Of a stretch of DNA of 64,000 bases, positions 1-10,311 are shown one piece after another. The position numbers were made by a program, and so were the translations under genes. Location: the NCBI RefSeq assembly GCF_007741475.1, contig NZ_CP036261.1:6511798-6575797 (forward strand). Reading direction: 5' to 3'. This DNA comes from Rosistilla ulvae (GTDB lineage: Bacteria; Planctomycetota; Planctomycetia; Pirellulales; Pirellulaceae). The stretch's first letter is position 1; each line of letters starts with the position of its first letter. The notes below the pieces were generated by a model. The model saw nothing but the letters and a program-made list of their open reading frames with translations. It did no database searches and was not told the origin of the DNA.

Positions 1-1704
1 TTCCTGCCCCGAAAGCGTACGGGCAGTGGAGATCACATCCCACGCCTGTTGAGCCAACAGCGGACGTCCGAGCACGATCGCGTCGCTGGCACACTGATTC
101 GGATTGACCTTCCCTTCTCCCAGCGACCGCACGTCGAGCGCCAAAACGGCGATCGGTTGGTCGAGCAAACGTCCCACCGTCTCCGACTTCATCGCGGCCT
201 GCTTGCCACCGGCGTCGAGAACGATCACCAACGGCAGCGGCCCTTGGGCATCTTCGGGCTGGATCAACAGAGCCGGAACTTCCAGATCGCGTTCGGTTCG
301 AATCGAGAGTCGCTTGACGCTGCGCCCTTCCCAATCAAACGCTCCGTGATCGGCCGGAGCCGATTCGAATTCGACCGGCTTGCCACCCAAGGTCTCCCAG
401 AGCTTGCCGCGTAGGTCTTTCGCCCAAGCAGCATATTCGTCGGCGTCGCTCGGCACGTCTGCATAACCTTGCACCAATCGGTCCGCTTCTTCACGCACCA
501 GATCGACGTAGGTCTTCGCATCGGCCGGCAATTTGCCGTCCTTAAAAACATACAGATCCTTCGAACTTCGGTCTTCCAACGGAATCTCCGGTTCGGCAAC
601 GGGAGATCCATCGCCACGGCCCTGCAGAAAACGATTGAACCAGCCATACCCTGCCTCGCGCAGCGGCTTCGACCAGCCGTGACCAGCCGGTGCTTCGCTC
701 AACGCTACTTGGTCGGCCGAATCGTAGAGACCATAAATCTGTTGAGCACGACGAATCGTATCGCGAGTACCACCGATCGGGAAAATGGGATCCTTCTGGC
801 CATTGCCCGCCATAAAGGGACGCGGCGCGGCGAGGCCAACAAACTGGAACTGCTCCATGTGCTGCGCGATCCCCGGCAGGTGGTTGCAGATGCAGTGATT
901 GCCTCCATCTTTGATCCAAGCTTCATAAGAACACAGACAACAGAACGACGCTCCCGCAGCAAACCGACTCTCGACCGGCATCGCATACATCGTGTTCAGT
1001 CCGCCGCCGGAATTCCCCGCGATTCCAATCCGCTTCGGATCGACATCCGCACGCGTCTCCAAATAGTCGACCGACCGGATGCTGTCCCACAACATGTAAC
1101 GCAGGTTGGTGTGCCCAACCAGCATCGCAGGGTAGCTGACCGCGTGCCCGTTGCCCCGCAACCTTCGCTCTCCTTGCCCAACCGGGTCATAAGCCAACAC
1201 CACGTATCCCTGCCGGACCAATCCCAGCTGGGCGGTGCGGTAGAGATCGTAATTCTTCCCCTCTTCCATCGCATGCCCCGCGGTCACAACGATTGCCGGC
1301 ATCGGCTCTTCGATACCCTTGGGAACATATAGATTCGCCGTCACATAAAAGCCGGGAAAGCTTTGAAAGGCGAGGTTCTCGATCGTGTAGCCATCCCGAT
1401 CGGCTCGCCCCGTCACCTGAACGTTCAGCGGCGTCTTCTCGGGCCACGGCAACAAACCGATCGCATCTCGCAACTCATTCGCAAGCGGCTCTTTTGCGTT
1501 TTCCCAAGCCTGCTTTCCCGCGGGATCGACATGCTGCCGACTGATCTCCACACAGGCGTCGATATTAAATCGCAACGCACTAGCACTGCTGGGCAAACCG
1601 TCTTGATAGACGTTCCACGGATCGGGTTCGGCGGCGAGCGCCGAGCCTGTGATAGCGGCGCTGACGAGAAGCGCCATCGCGATGGCTGACTGCAAGAATT
1701 TCAT
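1..1704 (-). CDS. Exported alpha/beta hydrolase (acetyl xylan esterase-like), cut at window edge
   Basis: An open frame runs from an ATG at 1704 to base 1 without a stop (568 codons), so the C-terminus lies outside the window. The N-terminus is a signal peptide (MKFLQSAIAMALLVSAAITG), implying export. The nucleophile elbow GNSGGG places the catalytic serine near residue 232, and AGHAMEEGK and YDPVGQGER upstream fit the alpha/beta-hydrolase core of acetyl-xylan-esterase-like proteins. A second stretch near the visible end (LPLVIVLDAGG, AVLALDVRSLGEG) resembles the start of another hydrolase-like core, so the protein may be two-domain. Likely substrate: an ester on a polysaccharide; this is inferred. 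It follows the lipoprotein at 1860-2171 by 155 bases in the same direction. Confidence 0.8.
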   Translation of the reverse strand, partial: MKFLQSAIAMALLVSAAITGSALAAEPDPWNVYQDGLPSSASALRFNIDACVEISRQHVDPAGKQAWENAKEPLANELRDAIGLLPWPEKTPLNVQVTGRADRDGYTIENLAFQSFPGFYVTANLYVPKGIEEPMPAIVVTAGHAMEEGKNYDLYRTAQLGLVRQGYVVLAYDPVGQGERRLRGNGHAVSYPAMLVGHTNLRYMLWDSIRSVDYLETRADVDPKRIGIAGNSGGGLNTMYAMPVESRFAAGASFCCLCSYEAWIKDGGNHCICNHLPGIAQHMEQFQFVGLAAPRPFMAGNGQKDPIFPIGGTRDTIRRAQQIYGLYDSADQVALSEAPAGHGWSKPLREAGYGWFNRFLQGRGDGSPVAEPEIPLEDRSSKDLYVFKDGKLPADAKTYVDLVREEADRLVQGYADVPSDADEYAAWAKDLRGKLWETLGGKPVEFESAPADHGAFDWEGRSVKRLSIRTERDLEVPALLIQPEDAQGPLPLVIVLDAGGKQAAMKSETVGRLLDQPIAVLALDVRSLGEGKVNPNQCASDAIVLGRPLLAQQAWDVISTARTLSGQE

Positions 1705-1859
1705 GGTGCAATTTCTCTTAGGGTAGGGCAGGTGTAATGGGGGGATGGAAGCTTGAAGCGTCTTGCCGGAAGCAAAACAAAAAAATGAATCGCTCAGCCT
1801 CACAGCGAGCGATTCAGCAAAGTTTAATGAGCGAGCGAACACGCGGAAAACGGAAGCGA

Positions 1860-2171
1860 TCAGAACTTGTCGACCATCTGCTTCGCGGTCGCTTTGATCT
1901 TCGCAACGTTTCCGCGGGGAATCGCCATCAACGTTTCGTAATCGGCCAACAGCTCATCGGCCTTGGCGGGATCGGTCGCACGGACCGCATCCAAGCGATC
2001 CTGCAGCCCTTCGATCGAACTGTTAAGCGTGCCGGTGGAAGCGATATCTTGAAGCACTGCCTTGGCCAACTCCACCGGTCCGGGTGGTTCCACCGGAACT
2101 CCGGCTTCGCGTCCATCGCAGCCAACCAACGCGCCAACCAACAAGCTACAAACAATCAATCGAGCCAACAT
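1860..2171 (-). CDS. Small lipoprotein, partner of DUF1559 gene
   Basis: This 103-residue protein starts with a lipoprotein signal ending in LVGC (Cys18), so it should be lipidated at the membrane. The ATG at 2171 is chosen over longer frames because an AGGAG ribosome-binding site sits just upstream and the signal peptide begins exactly there. The mature part is short, charged and probably helical, with no domain I recognise. It follows the DUF1559 gene at 2233-3252 by 61 bases in the same direction. Small lipoproteins next to DUF1559 genes recur at three other places in this window, which suggests a shared envelope function, but none is known. Confidence 0.75.
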   Translation of the reverse strand: MLARLIVCSLLVGALVGCDGREAGVPVEPPGPVELAKAVLQDIASTGTLNSSIEGLQDRLDAVRATDPAKADELLADYETLMAIPRGNVAKIKATAKQMVDKF

Positions 2172-2232
2172 CGACTCCGCTCCTGAAAACCAAGATAGAA
2201 CTAAAAGAAATGATGCGAAACACAGCTTCGGG

Positions 2233-3252
<1,020 letters not shown>

Positions 3253-3644
3253 ATTGATTGCTCCAGAACACGGGATACCAACACCACATGCGACATCCGG
3301 CTCATCGAGCCGACAAACAACACGCTTCGCTGGTAGAAGGAAGGATGACGGCCGGCCCGAATTGAGCATTCGTTCCACCGACCGCTAGGTAGGAACAATC
3401 GAGTTTACTGCCCTCCAACCTAAAGTCAACGCCTAGCCAAACGCTTGATTTGCGAAGCAAAACGCCCCGGCACGACCTCACGTTACGCAACAGACAAAAA
3501 CGCCCCGCACAACCGCACCCCGTCACGGAATTGGCAACACGAAAGTCACATCAAAAACAAGCCCTACGCAAACACTCCACTTTCACGGCGTCTCGATTCA
3601 CCCATCGTGAAGAACATCGAACTCGACCACCAAACAGCCAACTC

Positions 3645-3664
3645 TCGCCGGCGCCAACCGGCGA
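3645..3664 (-). terminator. GC-rich hairpin downstream of DUF1559 gene
   Basis: TCGCCGG pairs with CCGGCGA around a six-base loop, about 90 bases past the stop of the leftward gene 3755-4660. No T-tract follows, so an intrinsic terminator is possible but not certain. Confidence 0.35.
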
Positions 3665-3684
3665 AAGAGACGCGAGATCCGACG

Positions 3685-3709
3685 ATGCCATCGAGCCAGC
3701 CGATGGCAT
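3685..3709. repeat. Perfect 9-bp inverted repeat
   Basis: ATGCCATCG and CGATGGCAT flank a seven-base loop and are followed by a run of A. For leftward transcripts the T-run would come before the stem, which is wrong for a terminator, so its role is open. Confidence 0.5.
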
Positions 3710-3754
3710 AAAAAATGCGATGCCTAGCTCGCAAACTGCCAGGCAAACCAGTAA

Positions 3755-4660
3755 TCAATATTCGCCAACAATCTCTCCGCCGTTCACCGTACCCAGGGCG
3801 GCCCACGTGTGCACATCGATCGTTTCGGAAAGGAAGTGCGTGCTTCCATCAGCGAACACCAACTGTGCTCCACCAGGATGCAAGCTGCTGATGGTCCATG
3901 CGTAATCCTGGTTCAACAAATAGTCGGGAGCTGCCCAGACGGTTCGATAGACTCGGGCCAGAACCCGAGCCGCCTCGGCGTCGTAGGCACCGATCCACAT
4001 CGAACCATTGGGGGTTCCCTTGGTCGTCTTTTCGCCAATCATGATCGTGCTACTGGTACCATCGGTGAAATCGCGAAACCGTCGCTGGAGTGTCGCGTAA
4101 TCGCCTGTCGAAGGGAGTGCTCCAGGCTGATCGGTGCAGGTCGTGTCGGTGGGAGAAGCAAAATGACAAGCCGAGCGAGTGCCGACATAATTCGAGGTGG
4201 CATAGTTGCCCATCTCGGTGTTGAACTCTCCCATGATGTCCGAGGGGCACAGGTAGCCCGCGATCGAGACCTTCGCATCGATCAGCGCCACGTTTGCCTC
4301 GGCCGGCGAACCCGATGTGATGCCGTGCCAGTAGCCGTTGGTTGAATTCGCATCGAACGCACCATGGCTGTCCATCTGATCGTGAAGCGGAGTTTGCTCC
4401 ATGTATGGGAGAAGCAGCGCGCCCCAACCAAGCCGACTGTGGGCCATGAAGCCTGGCGGAAATCGGAGCATCGTATCGTGGTAGTTCTGCAACGCGAGCC
4501 CCATCTGTTTCAAGTTGTTAGAGCACTGCATCCGACGCGCAGCTTCCCGAGCGGCTTGAACGGCGGGCAACAACAACCCGACGAGAATTCCAATGATCGC
4601 AATCACAACCAACAGTTCGACAAGCGTAAAGCCCTTGCGGCTTGGCACGAATCGTTTCAT
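3755..4660 (-). CDS. DUF1559 protein with prepilin-type N-terminus
   Basis: The protein has 301 residues. [20 protein letters not shown] is a textbook prepilin leader and helix, followed by [20 protein letters not shown] and, near the C-terminus, HPGGAQLVFADGSTHF, the H-X9-DG motif. The start at 4660 is preferred over 4690 because AAGGAA lies about 9 bases upstream and the leader has the usual short basic form. The lipoprotein gene 4769-5233 lies 108 bases upstream in the same direction, another DUF1559/lipoprotein pair. Expected location is the cell envelope; molecular role unknown for the family. Confidence 0.93.
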   Translation of the reverse strand: MKRFVPSRKGFTLVELLVVIAIIGILVGLLLPAVQAAREAARRMQCSNNLKQMGLALQNYHDTMLRFPPGFMAHSRLGWGALLLPYMEQTPLHDQMDSHGAFDANSTNGYWHGITSGSPAEANVALIDAKVSIAGYLCPSDIMGEFNTEMGNYATSNYVGTRSACHFASPTDTTCTDQPGALPSTGDYATLQRRFRDFTDGTSSTIMIGEKTTKGTPNGSMWIGAYDAEAARVLARVYRTVWAAPDYLLNQDYAWTISSLHPGGAQLVFADGSTHFLSETIDVHTWAALGTVNGGEIVGEY

Positions 4661-4768
4661 TCCATCATTTCCTTCTACTTGAAAAATCAAAAGACAATCA
4701 CACCCAACACATCTTCACAGGTGCGCAATGCGCAGGCGGAACCCTACGCTTAATACACGGTGAACGTT

Positions 4769-5233
4769 TTAGCTGCCCGACACCAAGGCGGCGGTACGGG
4801 CGGAGGACCGTTTTCTTGAAGGAGACGGCGGGGCGCCGTCAGAGGTCAAATCGAAATCGACCTGATTGGAGCCCGAATCGATCTGCGTCTGAAGCTCTGT
4901 CTCGCTGTTGTAGCGTGCCGGAAGCTGATGGCCTGCCGATTCAGGATTCCCACCTGTCGTGATCCGAACCACATGACTTCCCACATGGGCACCGGCGCGA
5001 TCAAACGTAAACTTCAGCTCATAACTTCCCGCTTCATCGGTCCGCCCCGACGACGAACGGCCCGATTCGGGAGTCAGAGTCACCAGCGCGCCCGAGAGGG
5101 GCTGGCCATCCAGAGTGACCGTTCCGGTGACGGCGCCTAATACAGGGCCACCTTCAGAACATCCAGGACAGCAAAATGCCAGAATGGCAACAAACATCGA
5201 CAACCCGTAACGGGCGTGTGGAACGGTGCGCAT
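4769..5233 (-). CDS. Carboxypeptidase-regulatory-like (Ig/transthyretin-fold) lipoprotein
   Basis: This 154-residue protein has an N-terminal hydrophobic stretch ending in CCPGC, an atypical lipobox, so lipid anchoring is likely. The segment GAVTGTVTLDGQPLSGALVTLTP followed by GRTDEAGSYELKF is the pattern of carboxypeptidase-regulatory-like beta-sandwich domains, and PARYNSETELQTQI is a tail typical of planctomycete lipoproteins of this type. It lies upstream of the DUF1559 gene 3755-4660 in the same direction and probably shares its transcript. Similar proteins occur at 26551 and 42149 beside other DUF1559 genes. Confidence 0.8.
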   Translation of the reverse strand: MRTVPHARYGLSMFVAILAFCCPGCSEGGPVLGAVTGTVTLDGQPLSGALVTLTPESGRSSSGRTDEAGSYELKFTFDRAGAHVGSHVVRITTGGNPESAGHQLPARYNSETELQTQIDSGSNQVDFDLTSDGAPPSPSRKRSSARTAALVSGS

Positions 5234-5712
5234 ACGAAACCCCGAGGAGGAGGGAGGAGAGGTGGAACATTTTCGCAGGGGGGTTGGGGGGGGAAATTCA
5301 TGCTAAGCAGGACACAGATGTATGTCAACCTGATGTCTTCAGAATGCTAGCATTCGCCGCCCGACAGGACGTTGGCCGCAAGAGAGAGCCCATATTTTCC
5401 CGGCCGCCTGCAGCGGTACAGCAACGCCCACCGAAGAGCCCAGCAATTTGCGCAGCCCAGACAGCGTGCCTGGTTTGATTTCAAGCGAGAATGCCGTGAG
5501 GTCCGACGGCCAATCGATTTGTAGCCGACGCAGATACCAGCTTCCAAACGGTCCGACCGTTGCCCCTACGCAACAAACGACGGGATTCGCGAAAGAGGCA
5601 CGACAGCACTGCGGTGGTATCGTTGTTGCGCCGTTCGAATCCGGTGGCGTTCGCTGCGCTCAAACCACCGGCTACCATCTGCGACCGCGGTGCGGTCGTG
5701 GCGACGATCCGA
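5234..5712. other. Intergenic region with two hairpins
   Basis: No gene is supported. A G-rich tract lies near 5278-5301. An inverted repeat at 5641-5671 (CCGGTGG and CCACCGG around a 17-base loop) resembles a motif I recall as common between planctomycete genes. A second, tighter hairpin at 5682-5698 lies just past the stop of the SH3-like gene. The part nearest 5234 should contain the promoter for the leftward lipoprotein gene. Confidence 0.55.
5682..5698 (-). terminator. Candidate terminator hairpin
   Basis: CGACCGC and GCGGTCG form a perfect 7-bp stem with a 3-base loop, 14 bases after the stop codon of the leftward gene 5713-7167. No T-tract is evident. Confidence 0.4.
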
Positions 5713-7167
5713 TTAGCGTTTCAGACGAACGATTTGCTCAGCAAGATAGTGAGGTGTGGCACTCTCGGAACGCGGGTCGACCCGACCGACGATCCCGACC
5801 TCTTTGTTAAGCATCCGACGCGCATTGATCCCCGCCGCAGGGGAGAGGTAGGCAATTGTCTGACCGTCGCGATCGGTCAACGCAAACGGCGGGGCGTCTG
5901 GGCGAGCGGAAAAGACTTGCACCAACCAGCCTTGCCGATCGTAACGAACCGGGGCGGACGCTCGCGGCGCGGCAGCGACTGCCGGGGCCTGGGGCGGGGC
6001 AGACGCTGGAGCGGACTGGACCATTGGCTGTTCGCTGTGGCGACTGGCGATTTCTTGATACTGGTCGATCCGATCGACCAGCAACCGAGCGCGGCCTCGA
6101 TCGACCGGATCGCTTGCCGTTTGAATCAACGATTCGACTTGGGTTCGCAACGCCTGGGCCTGCTGCACCGAACCCTCCGATGCCATCAAGCGAGCAAGTT
6201 CCATCTGCATCTGCTGCAACTGGCTCGATGCGGCACGGGGGCGATCGCTGGGAAAGGTTGCCGAAGCTTGCAAATTTTGGTTTGTTGGTCGATCGCGTGG
6301 CGGCGCCGACCGCAACGCTTGAGTCCAAGACGAACCCTCCTCCTGCACCATCGCGGCCCCCGATTCCTGGGCCTCCATGTCTTGCATCCGAACGTTGTCG
6401 GCAACACTCATCCGGCTCTGAAAATGACTCTGTGGCTCGACTTCGGCATGGCCAACCTGAGTGACCGGAACGTCTTCCCCCAGGATGCTTCCACCAACCG
6501 TTGCCACCTGCTGCTGTGCCGCTTGCACATTAAACGGGGCTGGCGGTGGATCTTCGACGCGTGGCGTATCGGCCGATTCGCCAGCTGGTTGACGCACCAC
6601 CGCAGCCACTTGATTGTTCTTACGATCCAACTGCAATTGAGCCATCGCCTCGCGACTCTTGACGATTTGGCTGTCGTGGATCCAGCGAAACTCTCCCGGT
6701 GGCGGAACGATCCGCAGCCAAGTCTCTTGATCGCCGGACTCCGTTTCGCGACTGCTGTTGCCGATCAACGCAACCGTTTCACCGACTTGGAACTGGACCT
6801 GCCAACGGTACTTGCGAGCACGCCCCAGATTGGTCCCGATCCACGCGACCGCATCGGGATCGGTGATCGTCCCCGTCGTCCCATCGGCATCGATCTCCAC
6901 CTGATCCGCTGGCACCCAGCAGAAACTCGTCTCCGGTGGCCGGATCCCCAACCAACCATCGTCGGTCTCCAAATAAACCTCCAACGCTTCGCCCTCGATC
7001 AACCGATCGGTTCGATAGTGCTCGCCCGATGGTCCGCAGCGGGCGTAGCTGCCAGCTTCGCTGACATACACGGTGTAGGGTTCATCGACCGGACCGGCGG
7101 CAAAGGCAGCCGAGGTGAGGATCGAAACTGTCGTCGATAGAATGGTGACGCAAAGTGTCCGCAGCAT
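5713..7167 (-). CDS. Exported SH3-like domain protein
   Basis: This 484-residue protein begins with a signal peptide (cleavage probably after AFA, near residue 23). Residues about 30-80 (YTVYVSEAGSYARCGPSGEHYRT, DDGWLGIRPP, FCWVPADQV) and about 100-170 (AWIGTNLG, WLRIVPPPGEFRWIHDSQI) look like two bacterial SH3-like repeats. The middle is low-complexity and Q/P/S-rich. The C-terminus (RQGWLVQVFSARPDAPPFALTDRDGQTIAYLSPAAG) resembles a small beta domain. AAGGAG lies 7 bases before the ATG, a very good ribosome-binding site. Such proteins may bind cell-wall or matrix glycans; this is inference. A 526-residue plus-strand frame over the same bases is a shadow. Confidence 0.8.
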   Translation of the reverse strand: MLRTLCVTILSTTVSILTSAAFAAGPVDEPYTVYVSEAGSYARCGPSGEHYRTDRLIEGEALEVYLETDDGWLGIRPPETSFCWVPADQVEIDADGTTGTITDPDAVAWIGTNLGRARKYRWQVQFQVGETVALIGNSSRETESGDQETWLRIVPPPGEFRWIHDSQIVKSREAMAQLQLDRKNNQVAAVVRQPAGESADTPRVEDPPPAPFNVQAAQQQVATVGGSILGEDVPVTQVGHAEVEPQSHFQSRMSVADNVRMQDMEAQESGAAMVQEEGSSWTQALRSAPPRDRPTNQNLQASATFPSDRPRAASSQLQQMQMELARLMASEGSVQQAQALRTQVESLIQTASDPVDRGRARLLVDRIDQYQEIASRHSEQPMVQSAPASAPPQAPAVAAAPRASAPVRYDRQGWLVQVFSARPDAPPFALTDRDGQTIAYLSPAAGINARRMLNKEVGIVGRVDPRSESATPHYLAEQIVRLKR

Positions 7168-7360
7168 AAGAGATCTCCTTGATGCTGCGTATTACAGAAT
7201 CTACCCCGGGAGGAACAACCCCGATCGGCGCGGGATCTCCCTCCACTCCCCCCAACAATTCGCCCCACCCAATAAAAAACGCTGCAAAGCCAATAACAGC
7301 ATTTGCAGCGTCGATGAAACAATGGGCCCAAATCGGGGCGCCGAATCCCTGGCGATAAGC

Positions 7361-7669
7361 CTAGAATCCAATCCGCAGCGACATGCCAGGACTACGGACC
7401 GAAACGCCACCATAAGGTGCAGCGTAAACGGGGACTGGTGCGTAGTAGCGTCGGACGGGTGGCGCGACGTAGTAGCTAGGGCGCGGAGCATAGTAGCTCG
7501 TGTATGGCGCACGATAGCTGTAGGAGTAAGCGGGTCGATAGGCGCGGACAACCGGCGCCGGTACATAATAGCCGCGGTACCCCATGCGATAGGGATAGCG
7601 AGCCATCGCCGTTGAACTGGCCGACAGAATTGCAACGGCCGCGATCAATAGTAAGAGCCGTTTGAACAT
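7361..7669 (-). CDS. Small secreted Tyr/Pro/Ala-rich protein
   Basis: This 102-residue protein has a signal peptide (MFKRLLLLIAAVAILSASSTAMA) and a mature part very rich in Tyr, Pro, Arg and Ala, with repeated YY and RAY/PVYAAP patterns. The start at 7669 is chosen because GAGGGG lies about 7 bases upstream and the signal peptide begins there. Composition suggests a small structural or cross-linkable envelope protein; I know no function for it. It is transcribed away from the DUF1559 gene at 8006. Confidence 0.75.
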   Translation of the reverse strand: MFKRLLLLIAAVAILSASSTAMARYPYRMGYRGYYVPAPVVRAYRPAYSYSYRAPYTSYYAPRPSYYVAPPVRRYYAPVPVYAAPYGGVSVRSPGMSLRIGF

Positions 7670-8005
7670 TGTTTTCCCCTCAAGAATCGGTTTGCTGAAA
7701 GTTGTTTCTGTTTTAAAGTAAGCTCTGCTGACGAATTCGATCGCCGCGGCTAGCGTTGTGTCAGTTCCAATTTTACGCTTCCGCAAAGCGAGTTGGCGCG
7801 CCGAGTTGTGAATTCGCCAATTATTCTACAGACCGCCGCCATCGAGCGCGTCAATCGCTCGAAAAAAATGCGCCGACAACTCGGCGGTTCCAGCTCGCCT
7901 AGAAGACACTTAGCGGCCAAAGCCCTTTCGGCTCCGACAGTTCCCCCAGTTTTACCCCACACGCCTCAGCGACTCTCCCCACAAAAGCGAAGTCGAAGGA
8001 TTGAT
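7670..8005. promoter_or_regulatory. Divergent promoter region
   Basis: The 336 bases separate the leftward Tyr-rich gene from the rightward DUF1559 gene and must hold both promoters. No unambiguous -35/-10 pair was found. In-frame extension of the rightward gene into this region shows no signal or conserved sequence. Confidence 0.4.
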
Positions 8006-8875
8006 ATGAAACGGTTTTCTCTACGACACGGATTCACCTTAACCGAGGTGCTGGTGGTGATCGTCGCCGCAGCCGTTCTGCTGACCTTGGCCCTGCCGAT
8101 GCTGCTGTCGATGCGCGAGAATTCGCGGCGGATGACCTGCGAGTACCGCCTGACTCAAATCGGCGTTGCGATGGCTGAATACCAACTGACCAACGAACAC
8201 TATCCCGCCGGCACGATCGATTCGCAATCGCCAATTCAAAACGTCGCCGAGGGCTTTCATCAAAACTGGATCATCGCGTTGCTGGCCGACTTGGACCAAC
8301 AGGCTCTCGCTGATCAGATCGATCCCGACGCAAGCGTCTACGCCGCCGCCAACGCGGCACCGCGCGAGACTCCCCTGTCAATCGTCCGCTGCCCCTCGGC
8401 TGCCAGCACCGCGCTGCCAACGACCAGCAACTATGCGGGCATCTATTCCTCGCAAGAAGTACCGATCGACGAACAGAACGACGGGATGCTTTTCTTGAAC
8501 CGAGGGGTGATGCCCGAAGAGATCGACGGTGGACTGGAATACACGCTGTTCGTCGGTGAGAAGTTGAGCGATCCGGCCGAAGACCTGGGCTGGATGAGCG
8601 GTACGCGGGCGACGATCCGCAACGTCGACCATCCGCTGGGGGATGGATCGAACATCGACTCGATCCCGACCGATGCCAACGGCGAACCAAACCGACTGTG
8701 GGTCGGCGGGCTGGCGAGCCGGCACCCTGGGGGCGTCAACCTGCTGCTGGGAAGCGGCCGCGTGCGATTCTATTCGGCAAGCGGCGACCAAGAGGTGTTG
8801 CAGCAGATGGCGCGGCGATCGAAAGAGCTAGCCGAGACTGACGACACTGAGATCGCTGTCGAGACGAGCGAGTAA
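8006..8875 (+). CDS. Divergent DUF1559/prepilin-like protein
   Basis: This 289-residue protein starts at an ATG preceded by GAAGGA. MKRFSLRHGFTLTEVLVVIV is a prepilin leader, but the helix and the following segment (LPMLLSMRENSRRMTCEYRL) differ from the usual planctomycete consensus seen in the other five copies here. The C-terminus keeps a weak version of the H-X9-DG motif (HPGGVNLLLGSGRVRF) and lacks the DG. It is the most divergent family member in the window, has no lipoprotein neighbour, and ends 11 bases from the convergent alcohol dehydrogenase. Confidence 0.85.
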   Translation: MKRFSLRHGFTLTEVLVVIVAAAVLLTLALPMLLSMRENSRRMTCEYRLTQIGVAMAEYQLTNEHYPAGTIDSQSPIQNVAEGFHQNWIIALLADLDQQALADQIDPDASVYAAANAAPRETPLSIVRCPSAASTALPTTSNYAGIYSSQEVPIDEQNDGMLFLNRGVMPEEIDGGLEYTLFVGEKLSDPAEDLGWMSGTRATIRNVDHPLGDGSNIDSIPTDANGEPNRLWVGGLASRHPGGVNLLLGSGRVRFYSASGDQEVLQQMARRSKELAETDDTEIAVETSE

Positions 8876-8886
8876 ACACCGGATGG

Positions 8887-10029
8887 CTAATACGCCGCCT
8901 GATAAATCGACAACAGGTTCTCGGCGTTCACCGGAATCGGATTAAACGTTCCGGTCCACTGCTGCGTGGCATCTTCGGCCAATTGAGGCAGGGCATCGCG
9001 TGGGATCTCCAATTCGCTGAGCTTTGTCTTCAGCCCCGCCTTGCCAACCAGTTCGGTCACCCGCTGGGCGATCTGCTGTGGCGCATCGTGCTGGCTCTCG
9101 CCGGGATCGATTTCCGCCAGCAGTTCCGCATAGAGTTCGGGATAGTCGCGGCCGTTAAAAAGGACGACGTGGGGCAACATCAGGCCGACGGCTTGGCCGT
9201 GCGTGATGCCAAAGCGGGCAGTCAGCGGGTTTGCAGTGGCGTGCGCCGCACCAAGCATCGAGGTTTCGATCGCGATCCCGGCCAGGCATGCACCAAATTG
9301 CATCTCACCGCGGGCTTCGAGGTCGTCGCCGACTTCCAACACCCGCGCCAGATTGCCGGCGATCATGCGGAAGGCTTGGCGGCTGAAGGTCGAAGAGACG
9401 GCGTTGCGTCGCGTCGTGACATGGGTCTCCAACGCGTGCGACAAGGCGTCGATTCCGGTCAGCGCCGTGACCGCGTAGGGCTGCGTTAGCGTCAGCGCCG
9501 GATCCAATAACGCCACCGCACAGGCGGCTCGCGGATCGCCGCAAGCCATTTTCACATGGGTCTCCGCATCGCTGATCAATGCAAACGACTGCGCCTCGCT
9601 GCCGGTCCCCGCAGTGGTCGGGACAGCGATCATCGGCAGCATGTCGGCTGTCGCTTTGCCAACGCCCCAATAATCTTTGATCTCGCCGCCACAGCTGTAG
9701 ACGAAATTAATCCCTTTGGCACAGTCCATCGAGCTGCCGCCGCCGAGCCCCACGATCAGGTCAGGCTTAACCCGCCGGGCGACTTCGACCCCTGCATCGA
9801 TAAATGCGGTTGTCGGGTTTTCGGTGAATTCATGAAACGAATGAACCACCAGACCGGCCGCTTCGAGCGATTGCAGGCCGGTACCGAAGTGCCCCGCTTT
9901 GACGACGCCGGGGTCCGAAACCACCAACACGGTCCTAGCGCCGAGTTCGACGGCAAGGGTTCCAAGTTGCTCGATCACGCCAGCGCCAAAGACGATCCGA
10001 GGGCGCAGCTGGAAGTCAAAAGGTTGCAT
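8887..10029 (-). CDS. Iron-containing alcohol dehydrogenase
   Basis: This 380-residue protein matches the Fe-ADH (group III) family over its full length. GLGGGSSMDCAKG (about 95-106) is the nucleotide-binding loop. Predicted metal ligands are Asp194, His198 (GIDALSHALE), His263 (GAAHATANPLT) and His277 (GITHG). It should oxidise or reduce an alcohol/aldehyde with NAD(P)(H) in the cytoplasm; the specific substrate cannot be read from sequence. It is a single-gene unit convergent with the DUF1559 gene at 8006-8875, and a 282-base gap separates it from the divergent bL37-like gene. Confidence 0.93.
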   Translation of the reverse strand: MQPFDFQLRPRIVFGAGVIEQLGTLAVELGARTVLVVSDPGVVKAGHFGTGLQSLEAAGLVVHSFHEFTENPTTAFIDAGVEVARRVKPDLIVGLGGGSSMDCAKGINFVYSCGGEIKDYWGVGKATADMLPMIAVPTTAGTGSEAQSFALISDAETHVKMACGDPRAACAVALLDPALTLTQPYAVTALTGIDALSHALETHVTTRRNAVSSTFSRQAFRMIAGNLARVLEVGDDLEARGEMQFGACLAGIAIETSMLGAAHATANPLTARFGITHGQAVGLMLPHVVLFNGRDYPELYAELLAEIDPGESQHDAPQQIAQRVTELVGKAGLKTKLSELEIPRDALPQLAEDATQQWTGTFNPIPVNAENLLSIYQAAY

Positions 10030-10311
10030 CGGCAGGCGGGGATTTTAGGAGGGGAAATGATGACGCAGCGCGTCGCGTTTCATTTTTCAGACTACAGTAA
10101 ATCTTACCGCCCGGGAAAGGTCAGGGAACCGGCTCCAGTTGCCGATGTAGGACATTGGGCGAATTCGATAAATGGTTCGACGGGAAGTCTAGGCTTTCGG
10201 GCGGAACCCTTTTTTGGTATTCTGCGAGGCTCAAAACAAGATCTGCTGAGCCGCAGGGCGCTCGCACTCGAATATATTCCGATCTCACCGCATCTTGAAA
10301 CGAATCAAATC

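Larger units (their letters stand above)
3253..3754. other. Intergenic region with two hairpins
   Basis: No convincing gene lies between the two DUF1559 genes. The region holds two strong inverted repeats (3645-3664 and 3685-3709). The rest is AC-rich on the plus strand with short frames only; the upstream part probably carries the promoter of the gene that starts at 3252. Confidence 0.6.

Noticed and set aside
5560-7140. 526-codon plus-strand open frame
   Set aside because: It lies antisense to the SH3-like protein gene, which has a signal peptide and a perfect ribosome-binding site; the antisense product has no motif and shadow-like composition.
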